From the NCBI RefSeq assembly GCF_022581195.2, contig NC_061458.1, forward strand, positions 124,001 through 188,000: a stretch of DNA of 64,000 bases, read 5' to 3'. The notes beneath the pieces were generated by a model. The model had not been told where the DNA came from, searched no databases, and saw only the letters and a list, made by a program, of their open reading frames with translations. The translations under genes and the position numbers were made by a program. The stretch is from Helicoverpa zea (lineage: Eukaryota > Arthropoda > Insecta > Lepidoptera > Noctuidae). This document shows, piece by piece, positions 22,237 through 35,182 of this stretch (positions within the stretch are counted from its first letter, which is position 1; every line of letters starts with the position of its first letter).

Positions 22237-25200
22237 GCCTTGTTTACAAAATACTATATCACGATGTTATTTAAAAAAACTTAAGCTGTTTTTATTTTCT
22301 AAGAAAAACATAAGTTGAATAGACTGCAACGTATAATTATCATATAATGAATAATGATAAATATATGTAGGTATATAACAATGGTAATTGATATCTATCT
22401 CCGACATATGTAATATGTATATATGTATGGACATACAATATTAATTTACCTACTGCTCATTACAGGCAGAACCCTTGCACCGTGTTTCGTTTCAATCATC
22501 GAGTAAAACGAATTCGCTTAAACTATATTTTCTTTTAATACCAGATCCAACTGGAACATCAAAGTGAATAAATACAAACTTTCCAAACGTTATTAAGAAT
22601 GTTTCTCTCCGGTGCACTCCATTAATATTTTCATTAATTTATTTACTTGTACTACAGTTTCTTGCTACTTTGCAAAGTTATTAAGTAAAGTTTTACAACG
22701 CAAACACTAAGTTACATTGTGTCAGTCAAATAAATCGTCGTGCCAGCGTAATGAGATCTCTCTAAGTGAAGCAATTTGTAGGGTTTAGGACACGAGTGGG
22801 GTGTCTTGTGAAATTGGTTGTGCACTACAAAAGAAAGGAGTCAGGATGTAAGTTCAGCAGTAAAATAAAGTTGCATTGTGTTGGGTACAATATTTGGTGT
22901 TGTATCGCGACGGGTGCACTGGCTGGCGGCGCGGGTACAAGTGAGAAGTCTCGATTTCAACGCCTTTGATCATTTGAATGTCACAGTCGTGCAACAAAGA
23001 CATTTCAGAAATGTGCTCACATTCTACAAGTCTAACTTTATAAGTTTGCTTTGCTCAAAGGTAACTAGATATACAAAGTGATTCGTTTCACAGTTTACTT
23101 AGAAAACGCTTACTGTAGCCGGTTTAGGGAATATACATAGAATTACCGTGAAGTCTGTACAATTTAATGATAACTTTATTTACTTTCACTGAAGATTGGA
23201 TACGTTAATCATTCTCTTATATTTTGTATGCGGTACTAGTTTCTATTCTCCGCGATAAAGATACAGACTGATAGTTATTTTTGCATTTATTACGTTTAAT
23301 AAGTTTAAAATACATAAATTAGTTAAACAATCAGTAGATAACATTAAAACGTTCTTTTCAACTAGAAATATCTATTGCAGATTCCATGCAGCGAGTCTTT
23401 TGATTGTGGGTAACTGCTAAACCCAACATCGATACCTGTTAGAATAAAGGAATACTTCTCGTTGTCAGAAGTACGGCAGCTCGATACTTATGGCAGTCGC
23501 GTGTGGCCGCGCAAGGATCTGCATGTCTGATTGCGAAACCTCGGAAATTTGTAACACTCATTGAACAACGAAGATACTCGGAGAATATACTAATTTCCTA
23601 TTGCTTATAATTAGGTTACAATTATATTCGATTACAAATAGAAAAATGGTTTGAATATTAACAAAGTGTTACATACATATGTATGTAACTTTATATTACA
23701 CTTAATGTAAAAATGTATTGCTGTTTCTGTAGGAGTAAGCGCTTAATCTATTTGTCCCTTTATGAAATAAAAGCGTGACAACAATACATCGTTTTTAAGA
23801 CAGACAAACAAATTGATGAGTGCCTGCAGAACAAAGAGGATTACCGGTGCGATAATGATCATAAAAACAGAAGCATTTTAATAATTCTCTTTGTAGTTTC
23901 TCTTGTAATTTTAAACTTATACAAAAATATAGTTTGTGTAACAATTGGCATGTTTTCAGGTGTTACGGCTATCTGAACACAGTTTTAGAGCTGTTAGTCA
24001 ATTGTGGAGGAAATCTCATAAACGTGTGGTCACCGATGGGCAACCGTCCAACTTGTGCGCTAACGTGTGGTGATACCAAACACGTTATCTGTGTCCGAGA
24101 CTTTAAGGACTGCAGTGTTACTATTGTAACTGGTTTATTAGTGCACTTGTGGACACCCAAGTATATAGGTATATTTCAGGAGAAAAAAATAAGAAAAAGT
24201 CAAACGATTTTATTGTTCAAATATAAGTTGTTGTCAATTCGACCTTTAACTATGGTGTACTTTGGAGACTTTTCAGTAAAGTTCTTTTGGAAGTTTCTAC
24301 GCGGTTCCAAGAAAAACCAATGCCCCGGGGGCGAGTGAGAACTTTTGACTGAAGGAACCAATTGCTGAGGTATTAATAAATATTTAGTGAGGTGAACGCT
24401 TTGTGACACAAATTAGTGTTTCATTGGTCGCGGCCTAGATGTGAATTTGTACGAACATAATAAGCACTTTGCCTAGCCTGAATAACGCTCAGCCACGCCA
24501 TACAGTTTGAGCTCACATCGTGCCCCAGCGGATCTCTGCTCATGAATACATGAATACAATAATATTTCCACTACAGGTGTATTAAAACTAAATTACTCTC
24601 GACGTAAATTTGATGGCAGAACATAACTCAATTTCACGTTAAATTGAATTTTTAAAAGTTCGCCTAAATCATCTGGGAGAACTATGTAAGGCGAAATTGC
24701 CTTGAGGCTAGTAAGTAGGCCATTGGAGTAAAGTTTGCCAATGTACCTAATATGTCTTGAGATTATAAAAAAAAACTTCTATTGTTTAACAGAATTAGGT
24801 TGTATACTTAATAGAAAAAAAAACAACAGTTAGAAATAAAAACATTTTGCCTGCACATACAAAATAAAAATATTGCTTTCAAAAATTGAACATTTAAGCA
24901 TTTCCTCGTTTTAATTCCGTTGGTAACACGTGCGAAAACGGAAAATTTTCCTCCATGCAATACGGACACATCGTCTTTCCGTAACATTTTTATCGTCACC
25001 AGTAGAAATACAAAGGTATTTGCACACCGAGGCGATATTCCGCGCGCTCTCGTTAATCCAATCGCGTGGCGTCATTAACGGAACGCTTTGATGCCCCCGC
25101 TCCTTTAACCACCGTCAGAGAAAGTTTTCTAACAAACGTCGCGACGAATTGATTCCAGTAAAAAATCGCAAAGTTTCAAGTCTTTTTCTACAGATGTCTG

Positions 25201-25310
25201 AGTAAACTGTTAATTAGTCGTTCGGTGCAATTAACACATCTTGCTACCCCTGTTACTACTCTGTAATATGTTTGCTGTTAAGTTACAGATGCGCAACTTT
25301 TTTTAATGAT
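22237..25310. other. AT-rich non-coding region
   Basis: No recognisable exon or repeat boundary. The longest frame (23934-24338, 134 codons, opening on a non-ATG codon) has no domain I recognise and is probably chance. Confidence 0.4.
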
Positions 25311-25480
25311 AAATCATCAAATGACTGCGACGCAGATTAAAATCCACCTTTGTTTCTTCTGGAGCCCTTTGTGTACCAGGGCTGCAGCATCTCTTTCGAA
25401 CAATCCCGCAGCCCCGGCAGGCTTCAGCCCTAAGGGACACTCGCATTTTGTTGACAGTTCTTGAAGCACGCGTGGAACAA
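25311..25480 (-). mobile_element. Relic of R1-clade LINE 3' UTR
   Basis: The minus strand reads TTGTTCCACGCG...CTGTCAACA, then CCTGCCGGGGCTGCGGG, TTGTTCGAAAGAGATGC, CCCTGGTACACAAAGGGCTC and GTCATTTGATGATTT. This follows the order of the 3' UTR at 21985-22190 in the full copy, with the middle diverged. It is the third old copy of the family in the window, and all three relics are on the minus strand while the young copy is on the plus strand. Confidence 0.8.
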
Positions 25481-26269
25481 GGGAGCCCCAACAACACGGG
25501 GGAAGCGCGACCCTAAACTTCGTATTTTTAAGAAACGGGTTTGGACCATTTGCCATTTACTCAATAATAGCCCTAAAACGTAACCACCTGTACAGCTACC
25601 TACTATCTAAAATATAGTACGTGCATGCAATTGCCTAATCCAACAATTAGTCGGCAAGCTATCAATGGCGGCGAATCAATTATTGCAGCCACAGATTATG
25701 TAAAGCAATCACTCAGCAGTAATAGCTGTTAATTAATCAATAAGCTGCGGCATCAGCCACGTGGTATGTACTTGTGTGTATGTCACATAAGTAAGTGTGT
25801 CTTAAGCCTTAGGGCTGATTACACCTTGAGGACTGTGTTTAAGAAAATATATTTTTTAATAAATACATATTAGCGACAGTGTCGATAGCGCGTCTAATAA
25901 AGCGATTTACAAGAGACGGTGTATTACATTTTGCCAAAAAGCAGGGACTATAAGAACTTTCACTGCATACAGCTGTCGAAATTAGATTCCAGAAACTATC
26001 AAACCGTTTAGTCTATACCATATCATTTTAGATTATTGGCACCACCTTGGTAAAGGAGGAATTTCGACACCGCGTCTCGGTTCGATTTCCATGCATCATT
26101 GACAAATAGCCGTCGATAAAAGCCACGCAAGAGACGCTTATAAGAACAGTTTTTCTATCGCAATGCTAATAGATATAGCCTAGATATATTGTGCGATCTA
26201 GCCTACTGTATTTTCTGACCAATCCTATCGACTACAGTTTATGCGGATCACGAAGCGGCGATATGCGCT

Positions 26270-26312
26270 CACGTCCGAGTAGCCGCGTATCGCGCGATAC
26301 CGCTCGGACGTG
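26270..26312. repeat. Nested GC-rich palindrome
   Basis: CACGTCCGAG (26270-26279) is complementary to CTCGGACGTG (26303-26312), and between them GTATCGCGCGATAC (26287-26300) is a perfect 14-bp palindrome. It could be a cruciform, a protein-binding site or the remnant of a small foldback element. Confidence 0.6.
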
Positions 26313-28030
26313 CGACATGATTGGCCGCGCCGCCATTAATACTTCACGTGCCGCTCATTGCCACTTCTGCGATCACTTTCCTGTTTATTAGGTCCATACT
26401 GGGAACTTGTTTGTTAGAAGATATACCTAATTATATTTTGTTGGATCATGGGGATCCATGGTGACTGAATTGCTACAAGATTCTCCACCTAATAATATAC
26501 TGTCAAAGTTCTACATTGACCAGTTTTGTACCTACATATTTTATTCTTTGAAAACCTTTAGAAATAATAATAAAAATTATTGAATATTATTTAGCATAAA
26601 AATCCTGTGGTTTTAAAACATAGTGGTAACAGAATAAATATTGTCGGAAAGACGTGTGGTAACAGAATAAAAATTTCATTAAATTTCATTTCATTTCGGT
26701 TACTTCCAATTCAAATTACATTTTTTTGGGAACTTACTCGTAGTTTGGATATTAAAGTACTTTTGATAAATCATAGTCGATCGCGCACTTTTTATTTTTG
26801 CCTTAAAGATAACCGCTAATTATGCTTTATTAGAAAAAACGTTTACTTAAAGTACACGATTAGCTTACATCCCAGAGGTATGTGTCTCAAAATTTCTCTA
26901 AATTAGAAGTCGTCGAGTGACCTTCAAAAATATATAAAGTTAAACATCCTATTCGGAAATTACACTAACCACAAGGAAACATTTTCTTCCCATTTGCACG
27001 CAATCATCCCCACATCTCGATAATTATCCTTGGTGAGTCACGTCCACATAATTCAAATTGTATCCTCATCTGCCAATAAATGTACAAAACACGATCAGCA
27101 AATAACCCTAAGTAAGTAATGCAATAGGCAAACAGTTTCTGAGCGCCACACTGTATACACAGGCAGAAAACCTACTTGATTAATTATTTCCACTTTTCAT
27201 CGGTAAAGTAAATTCTGCTAGGATGATTTATAAGATTAAAATATGTAAGTGGGTAGCAGCTAGACAGACAGAAAGTAAAATGCTTTCTTCCCACTTGCTA
27301 GATTTCACACGGAATTTCAGAATGCTAAATCAGATAGGTTCACAAAAAGCAGCTTATCTCTATCAATCAACCTACAATTTAAAGTTATCGTGCACGTAAA
27401 ATGTCTGGCCAATAACAAGGTAGCACAGTTGATCGGTGCTTTCAGCCATTTAAAACAAACCTCTCGACGGCGCGTTTTGTTTCCCCGGGGGAAATTACTC
27501 CCCGTCTGATTGACGAGCTCACACCTTTGTTTAAGATTTTATTTACCCTTCCCAAAGTAACGCAGCTTTGTACACGTCACAAGCCAAGACCTTCGATTTA
27601 CTCCCCTGAATTATTTATTATGAAAACTCACATTCAGAACATTGTAATTAATTTCTGAAGCTAAATAAATGTACGTATAATTATTGTACATCATTGTAGT
27701 TGATTTCTCTCTCATTTGCATGTATGTTCATAAGCGGAATGCTTTAATATTAATTATTATAATTTCATTCATTTGATAATTTGCTGCGTTGATATACTCA
27801 AAGCATTCAGGTGTGTGAATGTTATTTAATTTATAACTGTTCACTGACAGTATTTATTAATTAATTATGCTTTGTGAATACTTGTGGGATAATGTCGTTG
27901 ATTTCTAATGAAATTGCGGAGACCACGAAATAGTTCTATTTGTGTTAACATTATTTGATTGTCTGCTGTCGTCTCAAGTTGACCCACTGTATCTCCTACA
28001 CTATGTCCTACACTCGCTCCTGTATGCGCG

Positions 28031-28059
28031 TCACGTGACCTAGCTAAACGGTCACGTGT
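28031..28059. promoter_or_regulatory. Two facing E-boxes (CACGTG)
   Basis: TCACGTGACC (28031-28040) faces GGTCACGTGT (28050-28059), giving two CACGTG E-boxes whose centres are 21 bp apart, about two helical turns. CACGTG is bound by bHLH factors such as Myc/Max, Clock/Cycle and MITF/TFEB; the flanking GTCACGTGAC form is closest to the MITF/TFEB type. That this is a working element is inference from spacing and symmetry only. Confidence 0.35.
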
Positions 28060-28945
28060 GAGCGCGCACTGGCGACACCTACAGCCGCCGCCTTCTGCGA
28101 GGAGCTCCTCAGCCATCAGCCATGAGCCATGAGCCATGGGGTACATGGTAGATTAAGTTACATGATAAGATTAGATGTGGGTTTGTTTGTGGTTGGTAAA
28201 GCTATTGTTTTAAGTTGTTAAAGTTGATTAAGATATAAGAAAACGGTCTTCTTGTAGTTTCTGTACGTCAAGTCTAGTGTAGTCAAGTGCTTTTATTGAT
28301 TACAGGTCTAGTACTTCCCAAGTATCTCATTTGGCATCGGTAGGTTCAAGGTTGACGTACGTGTGTGACACTCCGTTTATACTTTATAGTTGTATAATTA
28401 ACTTAATTTTCGATCTAAATAGACAAATTAAGGAATGCGTCATGATACTTTACATGGAACTTTAACAAAATAATATAATGCGTACCGTACATACGAATGA
28501 TATGGCGGAAATCACGGTCGGATGAACCACTTGACATATGTAACTAGTATGATATGGATTAAATTTAGATTCTGAATACCACATTAATCAAAAGGATTAT
28601 TATTATCATCGGCTCTAATTATAGTCATCAATATAAATAGGGATTGGTAAATATATCCCTTTGTGAATATTTAAACACAGCTTTGAATCCGATAGTAATA
28701 ATACTTAGTGCTCAATTTTATAGGTCTAATAAAAGCGAGTTTATAACTGTTTCGTCAATTGGGTTGTTTCCAAATTGAAAATAGTTTAGTGATACAAAAT
28801 GATTACAATCTATTGATCTGACTTTGTAAAATATAAATTGTGTTGGACGCTTTTCGCTGATGTTAGCACTATTCTATGAAAACATAGTGGGATTATAAAT
28901 AATTTTATAGTTTTATCTTGATTGTTCATAACATTAGAAGTTTCT

Positions 28946-29100
28946 ACGGGAAACTACTTCGTGCACCCAGATAAAAAGTAGCCCCTAGTCTTCCTCGATT
29001 CTGAAATTAAAAGATTGTTTTTAATTGGTCCAGTAGTTTTTGGCCCTAGTCGGGTCAAGTAAACAAACAAAGAAACTCTTCAGCTTCAGAATGTATTGAT
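28946..29100 (-). mobile_element. Degraded non-autonomous Helitron
   Basis: The plus strand shows CCCAGATAAAAAGTAGCC, CTTCCTCGAT, TTGGTCCAGTAGTTTTTG and AAACAAACAAAGAAACTC in the order seen in the intact element at 1933-2123. Its terminal AGCTAG and ACTAATATTATAAA are too eroded to place, so the limits are approximate. It is an older copy of the same family. Confidence 0.6.
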
Positions 29101-32100
29101 GTACGTAGATATAAAACTTCCAAGTTCAAGTAAGTGATATAAACACCGATCATATAAATGAGAGAAAGTTTTCTTACACAATTTACGCTTCTCTAATGAG
29201 ACTTCTAGTTGTAAATTGAAACTTTTGAGTAAAAGGTATCAATAACACAAGAACAAATCAATAACAAATTGCACTATTTAAAGTTTATGACTAACACCTG
29301 CATTTATAGGCGGTTACCTATTATTCGAAATCACTGTTTTATGGATCGTTAAACTTATATCCTTTTATGTCCCAAGTGAAAATATTAGTTTGCCTCCAAT
29401 ATGTTTATTCAACATATTTTCAGATAATATTCAGAGCAAATAAACAAAAACAAAGACTCTAGTTGTACACATCTATTTATTAAAATAAGGCGAGATCCGG
29501 TGTCGGGCCGCTGTCGGCTCGGTGTCGTGTCGGTGTCGGCGACGCAATAAATGTGTGCGCCACAGTGCCGCCCCCTTCCGTTTCCCATAACAAAATCTTT
29601 GTTGGTGACGGGAACAATTTATTTTTGTTTTTGTTGTTAATTGCCCCCATGTTTAATAAAGTGGAGTCTGTACGAACTATGTCGGGGGATGAGCGCTATT
29701 TTTATAGCTAAGGTCTTTATTTTCATACTGGCGTGGAATAATAATGTTCATAGGGGTCCTTTTGTTATTACGGAAATTAGTGGCTCCAATGGTATACTTA
29801 CTAATGTAATGGGAAAGAAAATATTCCTGTTATATAGCTTTGTCTAGCCCCCAGGTCTGGTTATTGAACCCATGTTCATGTCAGAACTAGACTGTCAAAG
29901 GTTTCTTAATACCCTCAATGAGTCGGTATCTACAAAATAAAGCAGCAATAAACAATAGAACGCCAGGTTCTACAATACCTAAATCACTCAGCGAAAAAGC
30001 GCTGAAACATTGTAATATGAATTCACGTTAGTTCGGTACAAAGTGAACTACTTACCATCCCTTTGCTGTCTGGCACAGAAAGCGCTTCAGCCTCAGAACA
30101 AATATTCTGCCGAGATAATAGCTATATTCGATAGGTTTGAACTCAAAGGGAACTTGGAGACTCGTGACTAGGTACACATACATACCTTTTTTCATTTCGA
30201 TTGTTCAGTATTAGGTACATACGTGTATTCTGTATAACGCGTTGATATTAAAATGATCATAGAAGAATATCAGGAACCGTACAAGGTATAATATACATTC
30301 CTATAAGTAGTCTATTTCATGTTATTGTGTGCTACGAGAAAATTCCTTTTAATTCTCATTCCAGTCAAAAATATTTAATGAATATACACGCAACTGTGCC
30401 AATTTCAGGACATATTAATAGACGTCGTAAACAACTACGCACGTTGTTTTTTTGCGAAACCAACGTGCAAATAAACGGGGTACTTTTAATTATTCTCTGA
30501 AAATTGCAACCGCGCGTCACAGTTAAAAATAAGCAAGAAATTATAGCTCAAGATGGGACAGTTTATAATTAAACAACAGAATTAAAATTCAAGAGAATAA
30601 TATATTCAGCAACACTAACGCTCGCTACAAACTTGTGACATCAAATAAAAAGGTAAAAACGTGAACTGTAACCGTCCACATACATTCGTATAATGAAATC
30701 CTTACAACAACTGCACTGTGCGACTTTAATTAAAAAAACGCGACAAAAATAATAGTGAACTGTATGAAACCGCGTAACGGAACTAATTCTGAAGTTTTCA
30801 GTTCACGTGCGGGGTAAGTTGGCGGCGGTGGGCGCCAAATTAAAAAGTTCCGCCGTGGCCCGGGATTACCGCGGGACTCCGGCCGGGATCAATCGGCTGC
30901 AGCCCACTAAATTGTTTTGCTAAGTATTTTACGCTAATCTCGTGTTTCTACTTCGTCAAGAACTTGCTTATTTTTGGAAGTTTTGCCGAGGAATGTTTGC
31001 TGCTGACTTATAGTAAATTATTAGTTTCGGGTTCGGCCCGACTGGTGTCTGCAAACATAATTACGCTCAGTGCGTCGCCAAACTTCCAGCGAATCCCAAG
31101 AAGATTAACTCGGAGTCACATCAAGTGCTCACAACTCCGTCAATTCCGTGTAAGTGCTCATGTCGTCCCATTCACATCTGAAAGTAAATGTGAGGAACAA
31201 ATGTGGGTAAGTGTTGGGGAGCGCAACAGCCCGATTATCCGACCGCGACCGCCATTTATATCAACAGCTGATGTCAACACGTCGATTCTCACAAGATATC
31301 CCTGCGTGCCACTTCATAAATCACATTGACCGCTTTCCCTCTGTCGGCTAAAAACTCGCTCGATTTTCGCTTAAAACAGCCGAAGCCCCGCCATTTATAA
31401 CCGGCGCCCTTCATACATAAGCATCGCCCTTTCCGCGCGTTAGAGGTGGGCCCACTCGATTTATTACTCGAATAAAAGTCGAATCGGAGGTAAATCTATT
31501 TAGCCGACTTCAAATTGATTCCAAGTACTATGGTGGTGTTACTGCGCTATCTAAACGTGGCAGATGGATGTTCAAGAGAGATCTCTTATAAATCACCCTA
31601 ATGGGGATTCTTTTATTGTTTGAAGTCTTTCTTTTTATTCTGATGTGGCCCGTGATAGCAGTCAATGAGGAGTAACTTTATTCATGTCACAGCGCTCAAC
31701 GTTACTTTTGTAAATATTAAATTTAACTTTGCACTTCCACCATTAACACTGAAAACTGGAACTATCAAACTGGCGGTGGAATCATGTTTATAGAATAAAG
31801 GAGTAAATGAACCGGCGGCTGAACAAATCTGCGCACAATTTGTGTGAGCTCACTCAGTCCTGCACAGATGACGTAGTTTTGTAAAGCCCAGCTTTGCGCC
31901 GCTTTGTACGTAAATGTCGTGCGAAATATACTCGCATACACAATTTTATAGCATTTATTTGAACAAGTTCTTTCTTAATGGTACTCTGTTAAATATGATT
32001 GTAGAGTACTGCTCATATTGAGCACAGAATTGTTCATGTTATATTCAGTATAAAACCTTTGTATTCAAAGCAAAACATAGATTCAATAAAATATGAGTAC

Positions 32101-35100
32101 CAAAGTACTAAAACTGTTCAATAAAGCAATATAAAAAATAAAAGAGCATCAACGGCTCACGTCCCCGCACTATTCCTTTGGAAAATGATTTGTTGAGTGC
32201 TACGGAATATTCCATTATGCAAACACTTGGGCCGCGGTTTTTATTCACATATGGCCGCCTATGGGATGTTTTACATTGCTCCGTAATCGCGTACCGTAGA
32301 TCGACTGGCTATTTTTCTGTAGACGTGTTTGGTTACCAATATTTGTAAGCAGTTTGAACTCTAGAAATGATATGTATTGTTCACTGATTAAAAATAGTAA
32401 GAGAAAACCATTTCAACTAAATAGTTTAATCTCAAAATAATGTACAATATCCTGTTGGCTGTTTCGAGTTGATCTAATTGAATTAGCAGCTGGATGTGCA
32501 CAGTGGTGAACAATCCCGGAGATAATATATTTAGTGCTGGAGCATCGACAGACAGTCTTCCGACAGAGTAACCGCGTCTTGAGCAACCTGCCGCTATAAC
32601 CAATAGCTTCTACACTGGAACTTCTGTAAGGTAATAGTTAGGACTCAGAAGGACCAATCAGACTGACAAACTTTAGCACTGTTCTTACTACTTAGTAACT
32701 CAGCAAGATTTCAACAAAAAGTAATACATTAAAGCGAAACTTTGCTGGTTCCTTTAAATATTATTTTATTGGTTCGTTAGTTAAAAAGATTCAAGCAATT
32801 CAAGGTTAGTTTAGGAAGCAAAAAGTAATTGTCTAATAGGAAGAATCTATTCTCATCTGCTCTATTCAGCAGACTGAATTAATCAGTATTGTTTTAATCT
32901 TCCATTAGGTTATTAACCTTCTGTCCCAATTATTCGCTATCAGAAATCCCGGGCCGACTTTCAAACCTGTCTAGGTAAATGTTGACACAGCGTCATAGTC
33001 GCGAAGTTCCCAACTGCGAGCAAAGCCAGCGAACAATCCGATAGTTTGCCTCTAATAGTTACACAGCGAATAACTACGGCGCACGAGTTGCTATGCAGAG
33101 GACTAATCAATTGTGTTTAGCGTGTTCATCTGCTGCTATAGACTTCAGTAATTTGTAATAGGAACTATCCTATCCATGGACAAGGATATTGTAGACTTGT
33201 CTGCCTAATACTATTGTAGAAAAGTTTTTTTTGTTCATCAACAAAGCTATTCAAAATAAAGCTAAAGAAAAATATTTTGTTTAACCGTCTACTTGTATTT
33301 ATTATATTCCAACTTTACGTGATTACAAAGAATTTTATATCAACTCACTCGTTTCCAATATTCATCAAAGTTTTATTGAACTTTTATTCAATTGTTTACG
33401 TTACAAAAGACGAAAACACAAGGTAAGTTGTAAGCGTAGGGTGGGGGAGCTAGTTGCCTCCCCGCGTAGTTATTACTGAGAACAATGGACACAATAGCGA
33501 CACACGGCGACAAAAAGAATTAATAAAAGTTGCGCCTAATACCTCACGTCAGCCAAGTTCCGCAGAGATGGCCGACAACTGGCGCTGCCACCACGCTTAG
33601 GGTTACCATGCTTGCACATTTGTTTAGATAATATTAGTTATGATGATAATAATTACTTGGTATCACTTGTTTCAAATAGCCGTTATTTGCGAAACAAATT
33701 AGAACAACCTACTCATTTCCGACATTTTATTTACTCATAGGTACCAGTTTTGGCCTAACCAAAGTTCGATATAAAGCCTATTTAAAAGCTTGCGACATAA
33801 AACAAAGGATCAAACTACGTCCCTAAATCAGGGGGTGAATTTGATTAATTCATCAAAGCGTCTCAACCCTGCGCGCCTAGTGCCACAGTTGCCGATAGAT
33901 TTTAATTAATATATAGTTCCCGGGAGTTATTCCTCAAGTTTAGAAGTGGATCGCGCCGCGTGCGTAATTAGAATTAATGCTGGCAACACTGTGGCGGCAG
34001 GTACCACGAAGTTGGTCGGCGAGCCTCCCCAGCCGTCGCCTACCAATTAACTTGGGACGTTTTGTTTGTTGGCAACACTGTGGAATAAATTCTGCAACTT
34101 TTTGGAGGTCTCGTCGGATAGATTTGCGTGGCTAATGTACTTAGCAGGAAAAGATTAAGATAAGTTTCGGGGTGTTGAATATTTAAGTACTGAGAATTGA
34201 GAGGCCGCGACCATTTCATCTCTGATTGCTGCAGATAATTCTTTCATTTTAGCAAAACCAATTCATCAAAGAACAAAGTGAAACAGAAAAAAATAGGTAC
34301 CAAAAACTAAGTTTCCTAACAAAGGTCCTCAGGGTCCAATGTCAGGCGTGTGACATGACGTCCATCCCCACAGATCCGAGCTCATTGAATATCGTTCGCT
34401 AAAAAATTCATAAGCCAATTTATTCGCGGTCCTTCTAAAAACAGTGGCTAGTTTCACGCATGTCAGTGTCCGCCCGGGCCCGGCATACAAGTAATTTATC
34501 AAATAAACATGTTTCCAAAGGGATGTGCGCTCCCAAACTGTCACAGTAAAAAGGATCCGCTCTGTCCGAAGTTTATCGTTGTCAGACAGACTCCAGCTTA
34601 TGCTAACGTATGCGGACGACAAATGATTATGGGGATCTATCTGTAGCAACGTTTTCACGGTAGTTTTCCCACAAAAAGAATGGTAAAAGATTAGTGGAAA
34701 CGGTCTCGGGTTATGGGATTGGGAGTGCACATGATTGTGGTAACGTAAAGGTGGTTACGACGATAGATATTCAGTGAATGTTGAGTAGATTTAGAAAGGT
34801 AAAGTACACAGCCAGAAAAGATTGAGCACCGCTGGTGCACTATTTTTACTACGTATTTGATGAATAAAAGATCCTAGATATATTGTATGTGTGTATAAGA
34901 ATAATACTTTGAAAATATTTTGTGTGAAATTCCTAAACAGAATTTTAAAGAACCATTATTCAGTTCCAAAAACGAAAGAGCCAGTAACGCGATGTTGGCT
35001 TAATATCAAAAACGTCAACGGATATACAAAAATCCGAATGCAAAGGAAGCCATATAAAATTGTCGAAAAAAAACGTTAACAAGGCTCGCGGCGTATTTAC

Positions 35101-35182
35101 AGAGTGTACATAGCCAAAACGCATCCATAAGAAACTGCTCGCTTATATTTTGTAATGCTGTTTTTTAATTTGTGATTTCAAA
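29101..35182. other. 6-kb repeat-poor non-coding region
   Basis: No gene or transposon is recognised. Local points: a TCGGTGTCG-rich run at 29498-29541; a GC-rich patch at 30805-30905 with an E2F-like GGGCGCCAAA (30830-30839); and a 14-bp direct repeat TGGCAACACTGTGG at 33981-33994 and 34070-34083. Frames at 30964-31329 and 34329-34730 (minus) lack any domain and look non-coding. Confidence 0.4.

Larger units (their letters stand above)
25481..28945. other. Non-coding region with a nested palindrome
   Basis: No gene is recognised. Ordered sequence includes a nested palindrome at 26270-26312 and the E-box pair at 28031-28059, listed separately. Short frames (for example 26191-26391, 27865-28146 minus) show no domain. 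Confidence 0.4.

Noticed and set aside
23934..24338. 134-codon plus frame
   Set aside because: Opens on a non-ATG codon, shows no domain or codon signal, and competing frames overlap on the other strand.
25303..25556. Minus frames over the R1-clade relic
   Set aside because: They translate the non-coding 3' UTR of the LINE.
30964..31329. 121-codon plus frame
   Set aside because: No domain and low-complexity serine/arginine content; likely chance.
34329..34730. 133-codon minus frame
   Set aside because: No domain, signal peptide or membrane pattern that I recognise; likely chance.
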